Shown here: positions 1-7,092 of the stretch, piece after piece
Position numbering within the stretch: the first letter of the stretch is position 1
How the letters are laid out: each line of letters begins with the position of its first letter
Virus record (IMG/VR): IMGVR_UViG_3300020411_001986
Location: 1 to 36,792 of that record
From: a virus
Direction: 5' to 3' (one strand)
DNA length: 36,792 nucleotides
The notes under the pieces: generated by a model
Database searches by the model: none
What the model was told of the DNA's origin: nothing
What the model saw: only the letters and a program-made list of their open reading frames with translations
Made by a program: the position numbers and the translations under genes

Positions 1-277
1 CCACACGAACGCGGGGCGCTGTGCCAAATATCTCAGTGATTGTTGAGTCGTTTAGGTCGATGATTGGGCGGCTTTTGCCATTGCGCTTTGAGGCTGTGAC
101 TTTGCGGTCATTGTCGGTTGCGAATTGGGTAAACAATGCTATTTGTTGACCTTCTGGATTATCTACGCGCCTGTAGGGCGTTCCCTCAGTGAATCCCGCT
201 AGGGTTAGGTTGTTCCCTTCTAACCAGATGCGGCCCTTGCTTCGATGTGTGCCAATTTTTGAGTATTTAATATTCAT
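1..277 (-). CDS. C5 cytosine DNA methyltransferase, N-terminal part (runs off left edge)
   Basis: This is the first 92 codons of a minus-strand gene that starts at ATG 277-275 and is cut by the window edge. The protein begins MNIKYSKIGT and continues with IWLEGNNLTLAGF, which I recognise as the N-terminal domain that precedes the catalytic domain in a family of phage cytosine-C5 methyltransferases. The start overlaps the stop of the upstream gene (274-492) as ATGA, so the two are translationally coupled. The rest of the enzyme probably corresponds to the truncated gene at 36148-36792. In phages such enzymes usually protect DNA against host restriction. The family assignment comes from remembered similarity; the catalytic motifs themselves lie outside this piece. 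Confidence 0.6.
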   Translation of the reverse strand, partial: MNIKYSKIGTHRSKGRIWLEGNNLTLAGFTEGTPYRRVDNPEGQQIALFTQFATDNDRKVTASKRNGKSRPIIDLNDSTITEIFGTAPRVRV

Positions 278-492
278 CTGACCACCTCACAATTTAAACG
301 CACAATTTCAAATGTGGTAGTTGGGTCAGATGCTTTAAACGCTTGCAAATCTTTTTCAGCTTGCGAAAAACTCGAACAAAGTTCTTCAATGTATGGGCTT
401 TGTTTTGTGCCGTATGTATTGCCGTAGTTAGACGCAACAGCATACGCAGGCGAACCATGTAACGAGTCAACTTGTATATTTATAATCTTCAT
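274..492 (-). CDS. Small early protein, 72 aa, unknown function
   Basis: The 72-residue protein begins MKIINIQVDS and has a mixed, soluble composition with a Gln/Ala/Lys-rich central helix (residues 43-52). No family is recognised. The start is strongly supported: the sequence AAAGGTAAAGTTATGAAG places an AGG ribosome site at normal distance, and the same AAAGTTATGAA block heads several other early genes here. It is the promoter-proximal gene of the minus-strand early operon, and its stop overlaps the methyltransferase start. A putative promoter lies at 526-554. A small modulator of host or defence functions would fit the position, but nothing in the sequence shows this. Confidence 0.65.
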   Translation of the reverse strand: MKIINIQVDSLHGSPAYAVASNYGNTYGTKQSPYIEELCSSFSQAEKDLQAFKASDPTTTFEIVRLNCEVVR

Positions 493-525
493 AACTTTAC
501 CTTTATATTGATTAACGGTATTAGA

Positions 526-554
526 ATACTACTAAAGGTATTAGATAAGTACAA
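526..554 (-). promoter_or_regulatory. Candidate early minus-strand promoter with operator-like dyad
   Basis: Reading the minus strand, TTGTAC (549-554) is followed after 17 bases by TAGTAT (526-531), a weak sigma-70-like pair. The dyad AATACT-N6-GGTATT (525-542) overlaps the -10. On the minus strand, AATACCTTTAGTAGT in this dyad matches 12 of 15 positions of AATACTnATAGTATT, the site repeated around the lysogeny switch. The promoter would drive 274-492, the methyltransferase and the small genes beyond the window edge. The promoter call is inference from spacing and position. Confidence 0.4.
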
Positions 555-931
555 CTTATATATATATTAATTTAGATGGGGTTTGGAGCACCCAAACAGA
601 AACATTCTTTTTCACTTCTGGGCTTTCTCGGTTGTCAGCCGAACAGCAAGCGCATCAGCATCAGACGGCTTTGCATACCTTCCTAGGTGAAAGGTACGCA
701 CACAGACAAATAATAATCCAATAATATCAATAGGTTATGGGTTGGTTGTTGGTCGCTGTCGTCTGCAACCCGCATGAACACTGGATAAACTACCCTAATA
801 TAAATTCTAGTTATCAATTACTAAAAGGCGGGTGATTTTTTTCGGGGCGGGGGCAGGGCCAGGCCCTTTGCACATGAACAGTAGCCACCTCCCCACAAAA
901 AAAGTAAAATACGAATTTCCATATTAAAAAA
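555..931. other. Non-coding divergent region between early minus and late plus operons
   Basis: About 380 bases without a credible gene; the 73-residue minus-strand reading frame across it has no ribosome site and ends in the GC-rich block. It contains several short dyads: GTTTGG/CCAAAC at 581-597, TACCTT/AAGGTA at 676-696 and GGGTTG/CAACCC at 739-771, then the GC-rich dyad described separately. These could be structured RNA or protein-binding sites. I find no convincing sigma-70 promoter for the late operon, although position suggests that late transcription starts here. The region lies immediately before the small terminase gene, where packaging sites are usual. Confidence 0.5.
844..867. 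other. GC-rich G-run block and dyad, candidate cos/packaging site
   Basis: In a moderately AT-rich genome this 24-base block is almost entirely G and C, with G-runs at 844-847, 849-853 and 856-858, followed by the perfect dyad AGGGCC-A-GGCCCT (855-867). It sits 65 bases before the small terminase start. Packaging (cos) sites of tailed phages are often GC-rich and placed just there. The call is inferred from position and composition only; a G-quadruplex or regulatory structure is equally possible. Confidence 0.3.
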
Positions 932-1354
932 ATGCCTATGGATAAGCCCTTAGAAGCCGTAGAAGCCGCGTTAGAACCAATTAATACTCGTAAGCAGGGT
1001 AAGGAGACAGCGGCTACAGGAAAGGCTAAGAACAAGCGTCAGGTTGCTAGTGAAAAGGTTGCTAGTGAAAGACAAGCTATGCGGCAATTCAGGCAAAGGA
1101 TATTACGTTCACCAAAAAGCCCTAGAGTATTAGACAGTATTTTTGATGCAGCTTTGGATAAGGAAGACCCGCATAGAGCTGTAGCATGGAAATTGTTAAT
1201 TGATAGATTTGCTCCTATACGGGATTTCGAGCGTGACCAGTTATCAGGTCGCTCTAGTGTCAACATCACAATCACAGGCGTTGAATCAGCAAACGACATA
1301 CAGCCGATAGAAGGCGAGGTTATTGAGGATGCGGAAATTAAAGAAAATGCTTGA
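932..1354 (+). CDS. Putative terminase small subunit
   Basis: A 140-residue, basic, helix-rich protein that is the first gene of the late operon. Residues 49-95 contain a conserved-looking core (RILRSPKSPRVLDSIFDAAL, then DPHRAVAWKLLIDRFAPI) of the kind found in small terminase subunits of podoviruses, which bind phage DNA and hand it to the large subunit. The C-terminus is acidic (EGEVIEDAEIKENA). The large terminase follows after four short genes and one mini-ORF. Ribosome-site support is poor (A-rich leader), and ATG 938 is an alternative start. The last 26 bases overlap the lysozyme gene. Identification rests on position and general resemblance. Confidence 0.6.
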   Translation: MPMDKPLEAVEAALEPINTRKQGKETAATGKAKNKRQVASEKVASERQAMRQFRQRILRSPKSPRVLDSIFDAALDKEDPHRAVAWKLLIDRFAPIRDFERDQLSGRSSVNITITGVESANDIQPIEGEVIEDAEIKENA

Positions 1355-1784
1355 AGAACATGAAGGTAAGCGCGATTACGCTTATACGGACATGAATGGC
1401 AAGTGGCACATTGGTATCGGAAGGAACATAGACGCTGATGGTGGGCTAGGTCTATCAGAGGATGAGATAGATATGCTCCTGGATAATGACATTGTTCGCA
1501 TTATGCGGGAATTAGCGACTGAATTTAAATGGTTTGCCAAATTGGATGAAGTTCGTGCTGATGCCTTGATACAGATTTCTTTTAATCTGGGTCATACACG
1601 GTTGCGGAAATTCGTCAAAGCATTAGGCGCGATGGAAAGTGCGATACAGCTTGGCGATGATACTTATTTTCAAATAGCAAAAATTGAATTTTTAGATTCT
1701 CTCTGGTCAACGCAAGTGGGAAAACGTGCGGTGACGTTAGCTACCATGATTGAAACGGGGAAATATCCAGATGGCTACGACTAA
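1329..1784 (+). CDS. Endolysin: GH24 (T4-type) lysozyme
   Basis: A muramidase that hydrolyses the MurNAc-GlcNAc bond of peptidoglycan for host lysis. The 151-residue protein fits the T4 lysozyme family: catalytic Glu12 in EEHEG, Asp21 in YTDMNG, then WHIGIGRN, and the helical motif SFNLGHTRLRKF near residue 86. The position equivalent to T4 Thr26 is His27 (see findings). No signal peptide is seen, so release depends on a holin. ATG 1329 is preferred over an in-frame TTG at 1323 because GGCGAGG lies just upstream. It sits between the terminase genes, about 14.5 kb from the holin, so the lysis genes are split. It overlaps both neighbours. Confidence 0.9.
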   Translation: MRKLKKMLEEHEGKRDYAYTDMNGKWHIGIGRNIDADGGLGLSEDEIDMLLDNDIVRIMRELATEFKWFAKLDEVRADALIQISFNLGHTRLRKFVKALGAMESAIQLGDDTYFQIAKIEFLDSLWSTQVGKRAVTLATMIETGKYPDGYD

Positions 1785-2055
1785 AGACGTAAAAAGGCTG
1801 CCTAGTGGTCGGTTGCAGTACCGTGGTGAAACATTTTCGGGCTACAACAAGCCAAAAAGTGACAGACAGGGCGGTAAAAAGTCTGTTGTTCTTGCGAAAC
1901 AAGGGCCACAAGTGCGAATGGTTCGCTTTGGTGATGCCAATATGACGATTAAAAAGGATGACCCAGCCAGAAGAAAGAGTTTTCGGGCGCGGATGAAGTG
2001 TGATACCGCAAAAGACAAACTAACCGCACGATATTGGTCGTGCAAGGCGTGGTAA
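1771..2055 (+). CDS. Conserved small basic phage protein, 94 aa
   Basis: The protein is Lys/Arg-rich, with a central block MVRFGDANMTIKKDDPARRK (residues 49-68) followed by SFRARMKCDTA and a C-terminal ARYWSCKAW. I recognise this pattern from short conserved proteins next to terminase and structural genes in many marine phages; their function is not known to me. ATG 1771 is preferred to the in-frame TTG 1750, giving a 14-base overlap with the lysozyme gene. The two Cys residues are not arranged as a zinc ribbon. A virion-associated or DNA-binding role would be inference from charge and position. Confidence 0.75.
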   Translation: MATTKDVKRLPSGRLQYRGETFSGYNKPKSDRQGGKKSVVLAKQGPQVRMVRFGDANMTIKKDDPARRKSFRARMKCDTAKDKLTARYWSCKAW

Positions 2056-2238
2056 ATGGCTAGTGGAGTGAAACATTACTTGCGTGACGGTACTTTACAT
2101 ACTGGCGGTATGCACAAAATGGCAAATGGCGAACTGCATACGGGTGCTAACCATACTAATTCTTCAAAAAAATTAGTTCATTACGGCGCTTTAAGCGCAA
2201 GAGCCAAGAAAAAAGCACGAACACAATGGAAAAAATAA
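2056..2238 (+). CDS. Conserved small phage protein, 60 aa
   Basis: The 60-residue protein begins MASGVKHYLRDGTLHTGGMH and carries a duplicated short pattern: DGTLHTGGMHKM followed by NGELHTGANHTN (roughly residues 11-34), then a basic tail KKKARTQWKK. The start directly follows the previous stop (TAAATG), implying coupled translation. Similar His/Gly-rich short proteins occur beside terminase genes in marine phages. No catalytic or membrane features are visible; the role is unknown. Confidence 0.7.
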   Translation: MASGVKHYLRDGTLHTGGMHKMANGELHTGANHTNSSKKLVHYGALSARAKKKARTQWKK

Positions 2239-2267
2239 GCATTACTTTTATCTAAGGAGTTTGTGGT

Positions 2268-2426
2268 ATGGCAACAAGGAACAAACGTGGTTTGTATGAA
2301 AATATACGCCGAAAGAAGGCCCGTATCGCGGCTGGTTCTGGTGAAAGAATGGCTAGGGCTGGCGAGAAAGGTAGACCAACTAATGCGGATTTCAAAAAAG
2401 CGGCTAAAACCGCAAAAAGGAGATAA
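2268..2426 (+). CDS. Small basic phage protein, 52 aa
   Basis: This reading frame is short, but it has a good ribosome site (AAGGAG, about 13 bases upstream) and a family-like sequence: GLYENIRRKKARIAAGSGER, then RAGEKGRPTNADFKKAAKTA and a terminal KRR. I recall the pattern GLYxNIxxKRxRIAAGSGE from small structural-region proteins of marine phages. It is strongly basic with no Cys, so DNA or capsid-interior association is plausible but unproven. It lies between the 60-residue protein and the leader peptide before the large terminase, with ordinary gene spacing. Confidence 0.7.
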   Translation: MATRNKRGLYENIRRKKARIAAGSGERMARAGEKGRPTNADFKKAAKTAKRR

Positions 2427-2428
2427 AA

Positions 2429-2470
2429 ATGCCTAAGAAAAAGAAGAAAGGTAGGCCCAAGCCCTATTAA
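2429..2470 (+). CDS. 13-aa basic leader peptide coupled to large terminase
   Basis: A mini-gene encodes MPKKKKKGRPKPY. It is preceded by a strong ribosome site (AAAAGGAGATAAAA), part of which overlaps the stop of the preceding gene, and its stop TAA shares its last A with the ATG of the large terminase (TAATG at 2468-2472). The terminase itself lacks a good ribosome site, so translation of this peptide probably feeds terminase by re-initiation. The peptide may have no role of its own. It is too short to test for conservation by eye. Confidence 0.45.
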   Translation: MPKKKKKGRPKPY

Positions 2471-3720
2471 TGCACAATCTAAAGTTTCCGTTACTTGATT
2501 GGCAAAAAGAGGTATGGAACGACCCAGCAAGGTTTAAGGTGGTTGCTGCGGGTCGCCGTACAGGTAAATCTCGCCTTGCGGCAAACCTGTTAATTTTTAA
2601 CGCCTTAAAAGCTGATAAGGGAAATGTGTTTTATGTCGCGCCGACACAGGGACAAGCGCGTGACATTATGTGGAATTTGTTGTTAGAGGTAGGGCAAGAG
2701 GTAATTAAGTCCAGCCACATCAACAATCAACAAATAACGCTTATCAACGGGTCAGTTATCTCTCTCAAGGGTGCGGATAGATTCGATACTATGCGAGGCG
2801 TTAGCCTGTTTTGGGTGTGCCTGGACGAGCTATCAGAGATGAAGCCCGAAGTATGGGAATTGATTTTACGTCCAGCGTTGGCAGATTTAAAAGGCTCTGC
2901 GTTGTTTATTGGAACACCGACAGGGCGAAACCATTTTTACGATATGTTTATCTATGCGCAAGGCGATGACCCTCAATGGAAGTCTTGGCATTTTACAAGT
3001 TACGATAACAAGCTGCTTGAAAAGTCTGAAATAGATGCGGCTAAGAAATCAATGTCATCTTATGCGTTTCGGCAAGAGTTTATGGCTAGTTTTGAAGCCA
3101 AAGGCTCTGAAATGTTTAAAGAGGAATGGGTGAAGTTTGATGAAAAAGAGCCGTCAGGCGGTGATTACTTTATTGCGGTGGATTTGGCGGGTTTTACGGA
3201 AGTTGGAAAATCTAAAGCCAAAAGTAAGCGCCTGGATAATACAGCTATTGCGATTGTTAAGATTGGAGATTACGGCTGGTGGGTTAAAGACATAATCCAC
3301 GGCAGATGGGATTTAAACGAGACAGCGGCAAAGATATTTAACGCGGTGCGTGATTATCAGCCTGTTTCGGTAGGCATAGAGAAAGGTATCGCCCGTCAAG
3401 CGGTCATTAGTCCTTTGACTGACCTAATGCGGCAATACAACCGATATTTTCGCGTTGAAGAATTAACGCATGGCAACAAAGCAAAGACAGACCGCATAAT
3501 GTGGGCGTTACAGGGAAGGTTTGAAAATGGCGCTATCAAATTAAACAAAGGCAGTTGGAACGCAACTTTTATGGATGAGTTATTCCAATTCCCTGATGCG
3601 CTAACCCATGATGATTTGGTGGACGCATTGGCTTACTGCGACCAACTGGCGACAGTGAGCTACCACCAAGAATTTGAATATGATGACCACAAACTTTTAG
3701 ACACTGTGGCGGGATACTAA
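2470..3720 (+). CDS. terL: Terminase large subunit (ATPase and nuclease)
   Basis: The packaging motor that pumps DNA into the procapsid and cuts it. In 416 residues the N-terminal ATPase shows Walker A AAGRRTGKS (residues 26-34), an adenine-proximal LLDWQKEVW patch, and Walker B FWVCLDELSEM (about 115-125), followed by the coupling segment FIGTPTGRNHF. The C-terminal RNase H-like nuclease shows acidic residues in FIAVDLAGF (about 234), VGIEKGIARQ (about 301) and THDDLVDALAY (about 382). Length and motif order match complete large terminases. It starts within the TAATG overlap with the leader peptide and is followed after one base by the portal gene. Confidence 0.95.
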   Translation: MHNLKFPLLDWQKEVWNDPARFKVVAAGRRTGKSRLAANLLIFNALKADKGNVFYVAPTQGQARDIMWNLLLEVGQEVIKSSHINNQQITLINGSVISLKGADRFDTMRGVSLFWVCLDELSEMKPEVWELILRPALADLKGSALFIGTPTGRNHFYDMFIYAQGDDPQWKSWHFTSYDNKLLEKSEIDAAKKSMSSYAFRQEFMASFEAKGSEMFKEEWVKFDEKEPSGGDYFIAVDLAGFTEVGKSKAKSKRLDNTAIAIVKIGDYGWWVKDIIHGRWDLNETAAKIFNAVRDYQPVSVGIEKGIARQAVISPLTDLMRQYNRYFRVEELTHGNKAKTDRIMWALQGRFENGAIKLNKGSWNATFMDELFQFPDALTHDDLVDALAYCDQLATVSYHQEFEYDDHKLLDTVAGY

Positions 3721-3721
3721 T

Positions 3722-5716
3722 ATGGACAATCTAAACGATGAAGCGGAATACAAAATGGAAACGCTGGAAAGTTGGGTAATTTCCAACTGTAACCGCTGGC
3801 GTGAACACTACAACTCGAATTATGAGCAAAAGTTTGAAGAATATTACCGTCTGTGGCGTGGTCAATACACCGCGATGGATAAAACGCGGCCTTCTGAGCG
3901 TTCCGAGATAATCTCCCCTGCGTTGCAACAAGCTGTTGAGTCATCTGTTGCGGAAATAGAAGAAGCCACGTTTGGTCGCGGTAGTTTTTTTACAATACGC
4001 GATAACATGACTGACCCAGAAAATCGTGATGTTGTGTACTTGCGTGAAAAGCTCAATGAAGACTTTCGTAAGCACAAAATACGGCAGCAAGTGGGCGAAT
4101 GTCTAATAAATTCAGCGGTTTACGGAACAGGCATCGCTGAAATAGTGATGGATGTTGATACGGAACTGTCACCCACCGCACAACCTATGCAGGGCGGTAA
4201 TATGCAGATGGTTGGCGTAAATGAAACTGAGCGTATGGTCGTGAAATTACGCCCAATTTTGCCTCAAAACTTTCTTATAGACCCAATCGCAACCAGCATT
4301 GAAGATTCTATTGGCGTTGCCATTGATGAATATGTTTCACCACACACTGTTAAGTTGCTTCAAGAGCAAGGTGTGTACCGCGATGTGGAAATTGACGTAG
4401 AAACATACGGCGATGAAGCCTTAGAGCCTGACCCTGAACTAACACAACAACCTGATAGAAAAGTGCGTTTAACTAAATATTATGGTCTTGTGCCGCGTCA
4501 CTTGTTAGATGCTGAAGAAGGTGTGGCAAATATCACCGATGAATTGGAAGCCGAAATAGAAGAAGCGGTGGAAGAAGAGTTAGATGTTGATGCCGAAGTG
4601 GTTGTTAAGACTGATTACTACGTTGAAGCCTGTGTAGTTATCGCCAACCGTACCACAATTCTTAAAGCACAAGAAAACCCTTACATGATGAATGACCGCC
4701 CTGTTGTGGCTTTCCCGTGGGACATCGTACCTGGAAGATTCTGGGGGCGAGGTGTGTGTGAGAAAGGCTATATGTCCCAGAAAGCCCTAGATGCGGAGCT
4801 TAGAGCTAGGATTGACGCTTTGGCGTTGACCAATTCCCCCATGATGGCGATGGATGCAACCCGTATGGCCCGTGGTGCTAGGCCAGAGGTTAGGGCGGGT
4901 AAGATATTGTTGACCAATGGCGACCCACGGGAAGTTTTACACCCGTTTAACTTTGGTCAAGTCTCGCAGATTACTTTTGCGCAAGCCGAAGCCTTGCAGC
5001 GTATGGTTCAAACCTCTACGGGTGCTGTAGATTCCACTGGCGTTAGTGGTGGCATAAACGGTGAAGCGACAGCAGCGGGAATATCTATGTCTCTTGGCGC
5101 TATTATCAAAAGACATAAACGAACGCTTATCAATTTCCAAGATTCGTTCCTAATTCCATTTATTAAAAGCGCAGCTTGTCGCTATATGCAATTTGACGCG
5201 GAAAACTACCCTGTGAATGATTATATTTTCGAGGTTACGTCAACTTTGGGAATTATTGCGCGAGAATACGAGGTAACGCAGTTAGTTCAGTTGCTTCAAA
5301 CGATGTCGCAAGAATCAGCCGCTTATCCGCTGATACTTCAAGCAATTATTGACAATATGCAGTTACAGAATCGTGAGCAGCTTATTCAAACGCTGCAAGA
5401 GTCAATGCAGCCTGACCCAGCGGCACAAGCGGCAGCAGAAGCCGCGCAACAGGTTCAGTTGGAATTCCAGCAGTCACAAACCAACGCTTTGAACGGTCAA
5501 GCAGTCGAATCACAGGCTAGGGCTGAGAAGATATCTACTGAAACGAAAGCGATTCCTGTAGAGCTTGAAAACGAGCGTCTTAAAGCGATTGCCACTACGA
5601 TGAAAGCAGAGGGTGATGTTGATAAAGACTTTGAGCGTAGAGTTAAAGTTGCTGAAACACTAATCAATGAGAAAAAACTTGGTATAGAGGAAGCAAAATT
5701 AACTTTGCGTAACTAA
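3722..5716 (+). CDS. Portal protein (head-tail connector)
   Basis: A 664-residue protein, directly after large terminase, with the length and composition of podovirus portals. Portals form the dodecameric ring at one capsid vertex through which DNA enters and leaves. The N-terminal part contains RSEIISPALQQAVESSVAEI (about residues 60-79); a central block FPWDIVPGRFWGRGVCEKGY (about 331-350) is typical of this portal class. Residues 560-664 are Ala/Gln/Glu-rich and predicted coiled coil, fitting the barrel region reaching into the capsid. The acidic stretch around 270-300 is unusual but compatible. No separate head-tail adaptor gene follows immediately. Confidence 0.88.
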   Translation: MDNLNDEAEYKMETLESWVISNCNRWREHYNSNYEQKFEEYYRLWRGQYTAMDKTRPSERSEIISPALQQAVESSVAEIEEATFGRGSFFTIRDNMTDPENRDVVYLREKLNEDFRKHKIRQQVGECLINSAVYGTGIAEIVMDVDTELSPTAQPMQGGNMQMVGVNETERMVVKLRPILPQNFLIDPIATSIEDSIGVAIDEYVSPHTVKLLQEQGVYRDVEIDVETYGDEALEPDPELTQQPDRKVRLTKYYGLVPRHLLDAEEGVANITDELEAEIEEAVEEELDVDAEVVVKTDYYVEACVVIANRTTILKAQENPYMMNDRPVVAFPWDIVPGRFWGRGVCEKGYMSQKALDAELRARIDALALTNSPMMAMDATRMARGARPEVRAGKILLTNGDPREVLHPFNFGQVSQITFAQAEALQRMVQTSTGAVDSTGVSGGINGEATAAGISMSLGAIIKRHKRTLINFQDSFLIPFIKSAACRYMQFDAENYPVNDYIFEVTSTLGIIAREYEVTQLVQLLQTMSQESAAYPLILQAIIDNMQLQNREQLIQTLQESMQPDPAAQAAAEAAQQVQLEFQQSQTNALNGQAVESQARAEKISTETKAIPVELENERLKAIATTMKAEGDVDKDFERRVKVAETLINEKKLGIEEAKLTLRN

Positions 5717-5736
5717 AATATAAACAGTATTTATAA

Positions 5737-5755
5737 AATACTAATTTTGGTATTA
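5737..5755. promoter_or_regulatory. AT-rich dyad between portal and next gene
   Basis: The sequence AATACT-AATTTT-GGTATT can form a six-pair stem (one G-T) followed by a T-rich stretch, so it may be a weak terminator. It also resembles the dyad at 525-542, which has the same AATACT...GGTATT arms and spacing. Whether it acts as a terminator, a processing site or a regulator site cannot be decided from sequence. Confidence 0.35.
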
Positions 5756-5793
5756 ATTTTTATTTTGTGTTAATTTAGAAAAAGGAATTGTGT

Positions 5794-6027
5794 GTGACTG
5801 AAGATGAGAAGTATGTCAATTCAATGTACGAGATGTTTCGTACTGACGGTTGGAAACAGCTTTTAGATGATCTTCAAAAAAACATAGTGAACATAAATTC
5901 CGTGGAAGCGACAAAAGACAATGAGGATATGTGGTTTCGTAAAGGCCAGTTAAACATTCTCACCTTTATCACTTCCCTGGAAGCTCAAGTTGAAAACATG
6001 GATGCTAACAATGAGAAGGATTTATGA
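5794..6027 (+). CDS. Small conserved head-region protein, 77 aa
   Basis: A helical, charged 77-residue protein containing MFRTDGWKQLLDDLQKNI (about residues 12-29) and MWFRKGQLNILTFITSLEAQ. This pattern is familiar from short proteins lying between portal and scaffold in marine podoviruses; no function is known to me. GTG 5794 is chosen because AAAGGA sits about seven bases upstream, whereas the in-frame TTG at 5788 is too close to that site. It overlaps the following zinc-ribbon gene by 17 bases. A chaperone or head-completion role would be guesswork. Confidence 0.75.
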   Translation: MTEDEKYVNSMYEMFRTDGWKQLLDDLQKNIVNINSVEATKDNEDMWFRKGQLNILTFITSLEAQVENMDANNEKDL

Positions 6028-6244
6028 CTTTAGATGCTCGGAAGGGCATTTGTTTGAAAAGTTCATAGATTCTGACATTAAAAGCATTGAATGTGACATC
6101 TGCGGTCAACCTTCAACTAGAGTTGTGTCTTGTGCTGCACCAATGCTCGACCCTATTAGCGGCGATTATCCGTCAGCTACTATGAAATGGGCAAAGATGC
6201 GACAAGAAAAAATTAAAGCAGAGCGAAAGGCAGCCAGCGCGTAA
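6011..6244 (+). CDS. Small zinc-ribbon protein (FmdB/DUF1178-like)
   Basis: The N-terminus forms a likely zinc-binding ribbon: YDFRCSEGHLFEKF followed by IECDICGQPSTRVVS, giving candidate ligands Cys9, His13, Cys28 and Cys31. This CxxxH...CxxC arrangement with the GHxFE signature resembles the FmdB/DUF1178 group of small regulatory-type zinc ribbons. The C-terminal half is basic (AKMRQEKIKAERKA). Start choice is uncertain: ATG 6011 best matches the family start, but ATG 6002 and TTG 5990 are in frame and none has a clear ribosome site. Translation is likely coupled to the overlapping upstream gene. It precedes the scaffold gene. Confidence 0.75.
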   Translation: MRRIYDFRCSEGHLFEKFIDSDIKSIECDICGQPSTRVVSCAAPMLDPISGDYPSATMKWAKMRQEKIKAERKAASA

Positions 6245-6300
6245 TGGTCTTTCGTAAGCAAGGTAGCCAATTTGGTCTTGGAATAACGCGGAGTTAATTT

Positions 6301-7077
6301 ATGGCAGCGAAGCTATTAGACGAAGAATCCACGGAAGAAACTGAAGGTGTAACCCCGATAGAGGAGCAACCGCCCCAAGTCGATAAGGTTGAATCTAAAT
6401 TTGCTGATAAGTCGCGTGAAGAAATTGAGCAAATGCTCATCGATGCGCAAACAATGATTGGTAAACAATCAAAAGACATTGGTGATGCAAGAATTCAGAT
6501 AGAGGCTTATAAAAAAGCAGACAGTTTTATACAAGGGCAACTCAACGAACCTAAAGTAGAGCAGCCGAAAGAGGAGCTAGATTATTTCGGCAACCCTGAA
6601 CAAGCGATACAGAAGTCTATAGAAAACAATCCTGTATTGACGGAAACGCGAGATACTTTGAAAGAGCTAAAGCAGCAGCAAGCGGCTCAACAAATTATGG
6701 CAGCACATCCAGACATGGTACAGATTGTTCAAGATCAAACTTTTATTGATTGGGTATCTAAAGACAATGTACGAATGAGATTGTTTAACGAGGCAAATCA
6801 AGACTTAAATGTTGATAGTGCTAACTATCTATTTAGTGAGTATAAGAATCAACACAAAGTTGCTGATGCGCCAGTGCAACAACCTCAAGTGAAAAAGTCT
6901 GAGTCTGTAAGGGCTGCATCGACAGGTGCGGCAACAGGTAGCTCAGAACCAGTTTCGAAAAAGCGATACAGGCGTTCCGATATAAGAAGGCTAATGAATG
7001 ACGACCCTGAACAGTATGCAGCGCGTGAAGCAGAATTCCGAATTGCATACGAAGAAGGTCGTGTCGTTGGTAATTAA
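6301..7077 (+). CDS. Putative scaffolding protein
   Basis: A 258-residue, acidic, low-complexity N-terminus (EESTEETEGVTPIEEQPP) is followed by a coiled-coil-prone middle (DKSREEIEQMLIDAQTMI; DTLKELKQQQAAQQIMAAHP) and a basic C-terminal helix-turn-helix-like end (KKRYRRSDIRRLMNDDPEQY). This layout, together with its place directly before the capsid gene, is that of scaffolding proteins, which organise capsid subunits in the procapsid and then leave. The basic C-terminal end would be the expected capsid-contact region. The start has GCGGAG upstream. No protease motif is visible, so scaffold exit is likely without cleavage. Confidence 0.75.
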   Translation: MAAKLLDEESTEETEGVTPIEEQPPQVDKVESKFADKSREEIEQMLIDAQTMIGKQSKDIGDARIQIEAYKKADSFIQGQLNEPKVEQPKEELDYFGNPEQAIQKSIENNPVLTETRDTLKELKQQQAAQQIMAAHPDMVQIVQDQTFIDWVSKDNVRMRLFNEANQDLNVDSANYLFSEYKNQHKVADAPVQQPQVKKSESVRAASTGAATGSSEPVSKKRYRRSDIRRLMNDDPEQYAAREAEFRIAYEEGRVVGN

Positions 7078-7092
7078 TTTCGGAGGCTAGAA

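Noticed and set aside
590-780. tRNA or known riboswitch in the non-coding region
   Set aside because: Only short isolated dyads are present; no cloverleaf or recognised aptamer pattern could be built.
814-1035. Minus-strand 73-residue frame across the GC-rich block and small terminase start
   Set aside because: No ribosome site, overlaps the start of a better supported plus-strand gene, and the sequence has no domain-like pattern.
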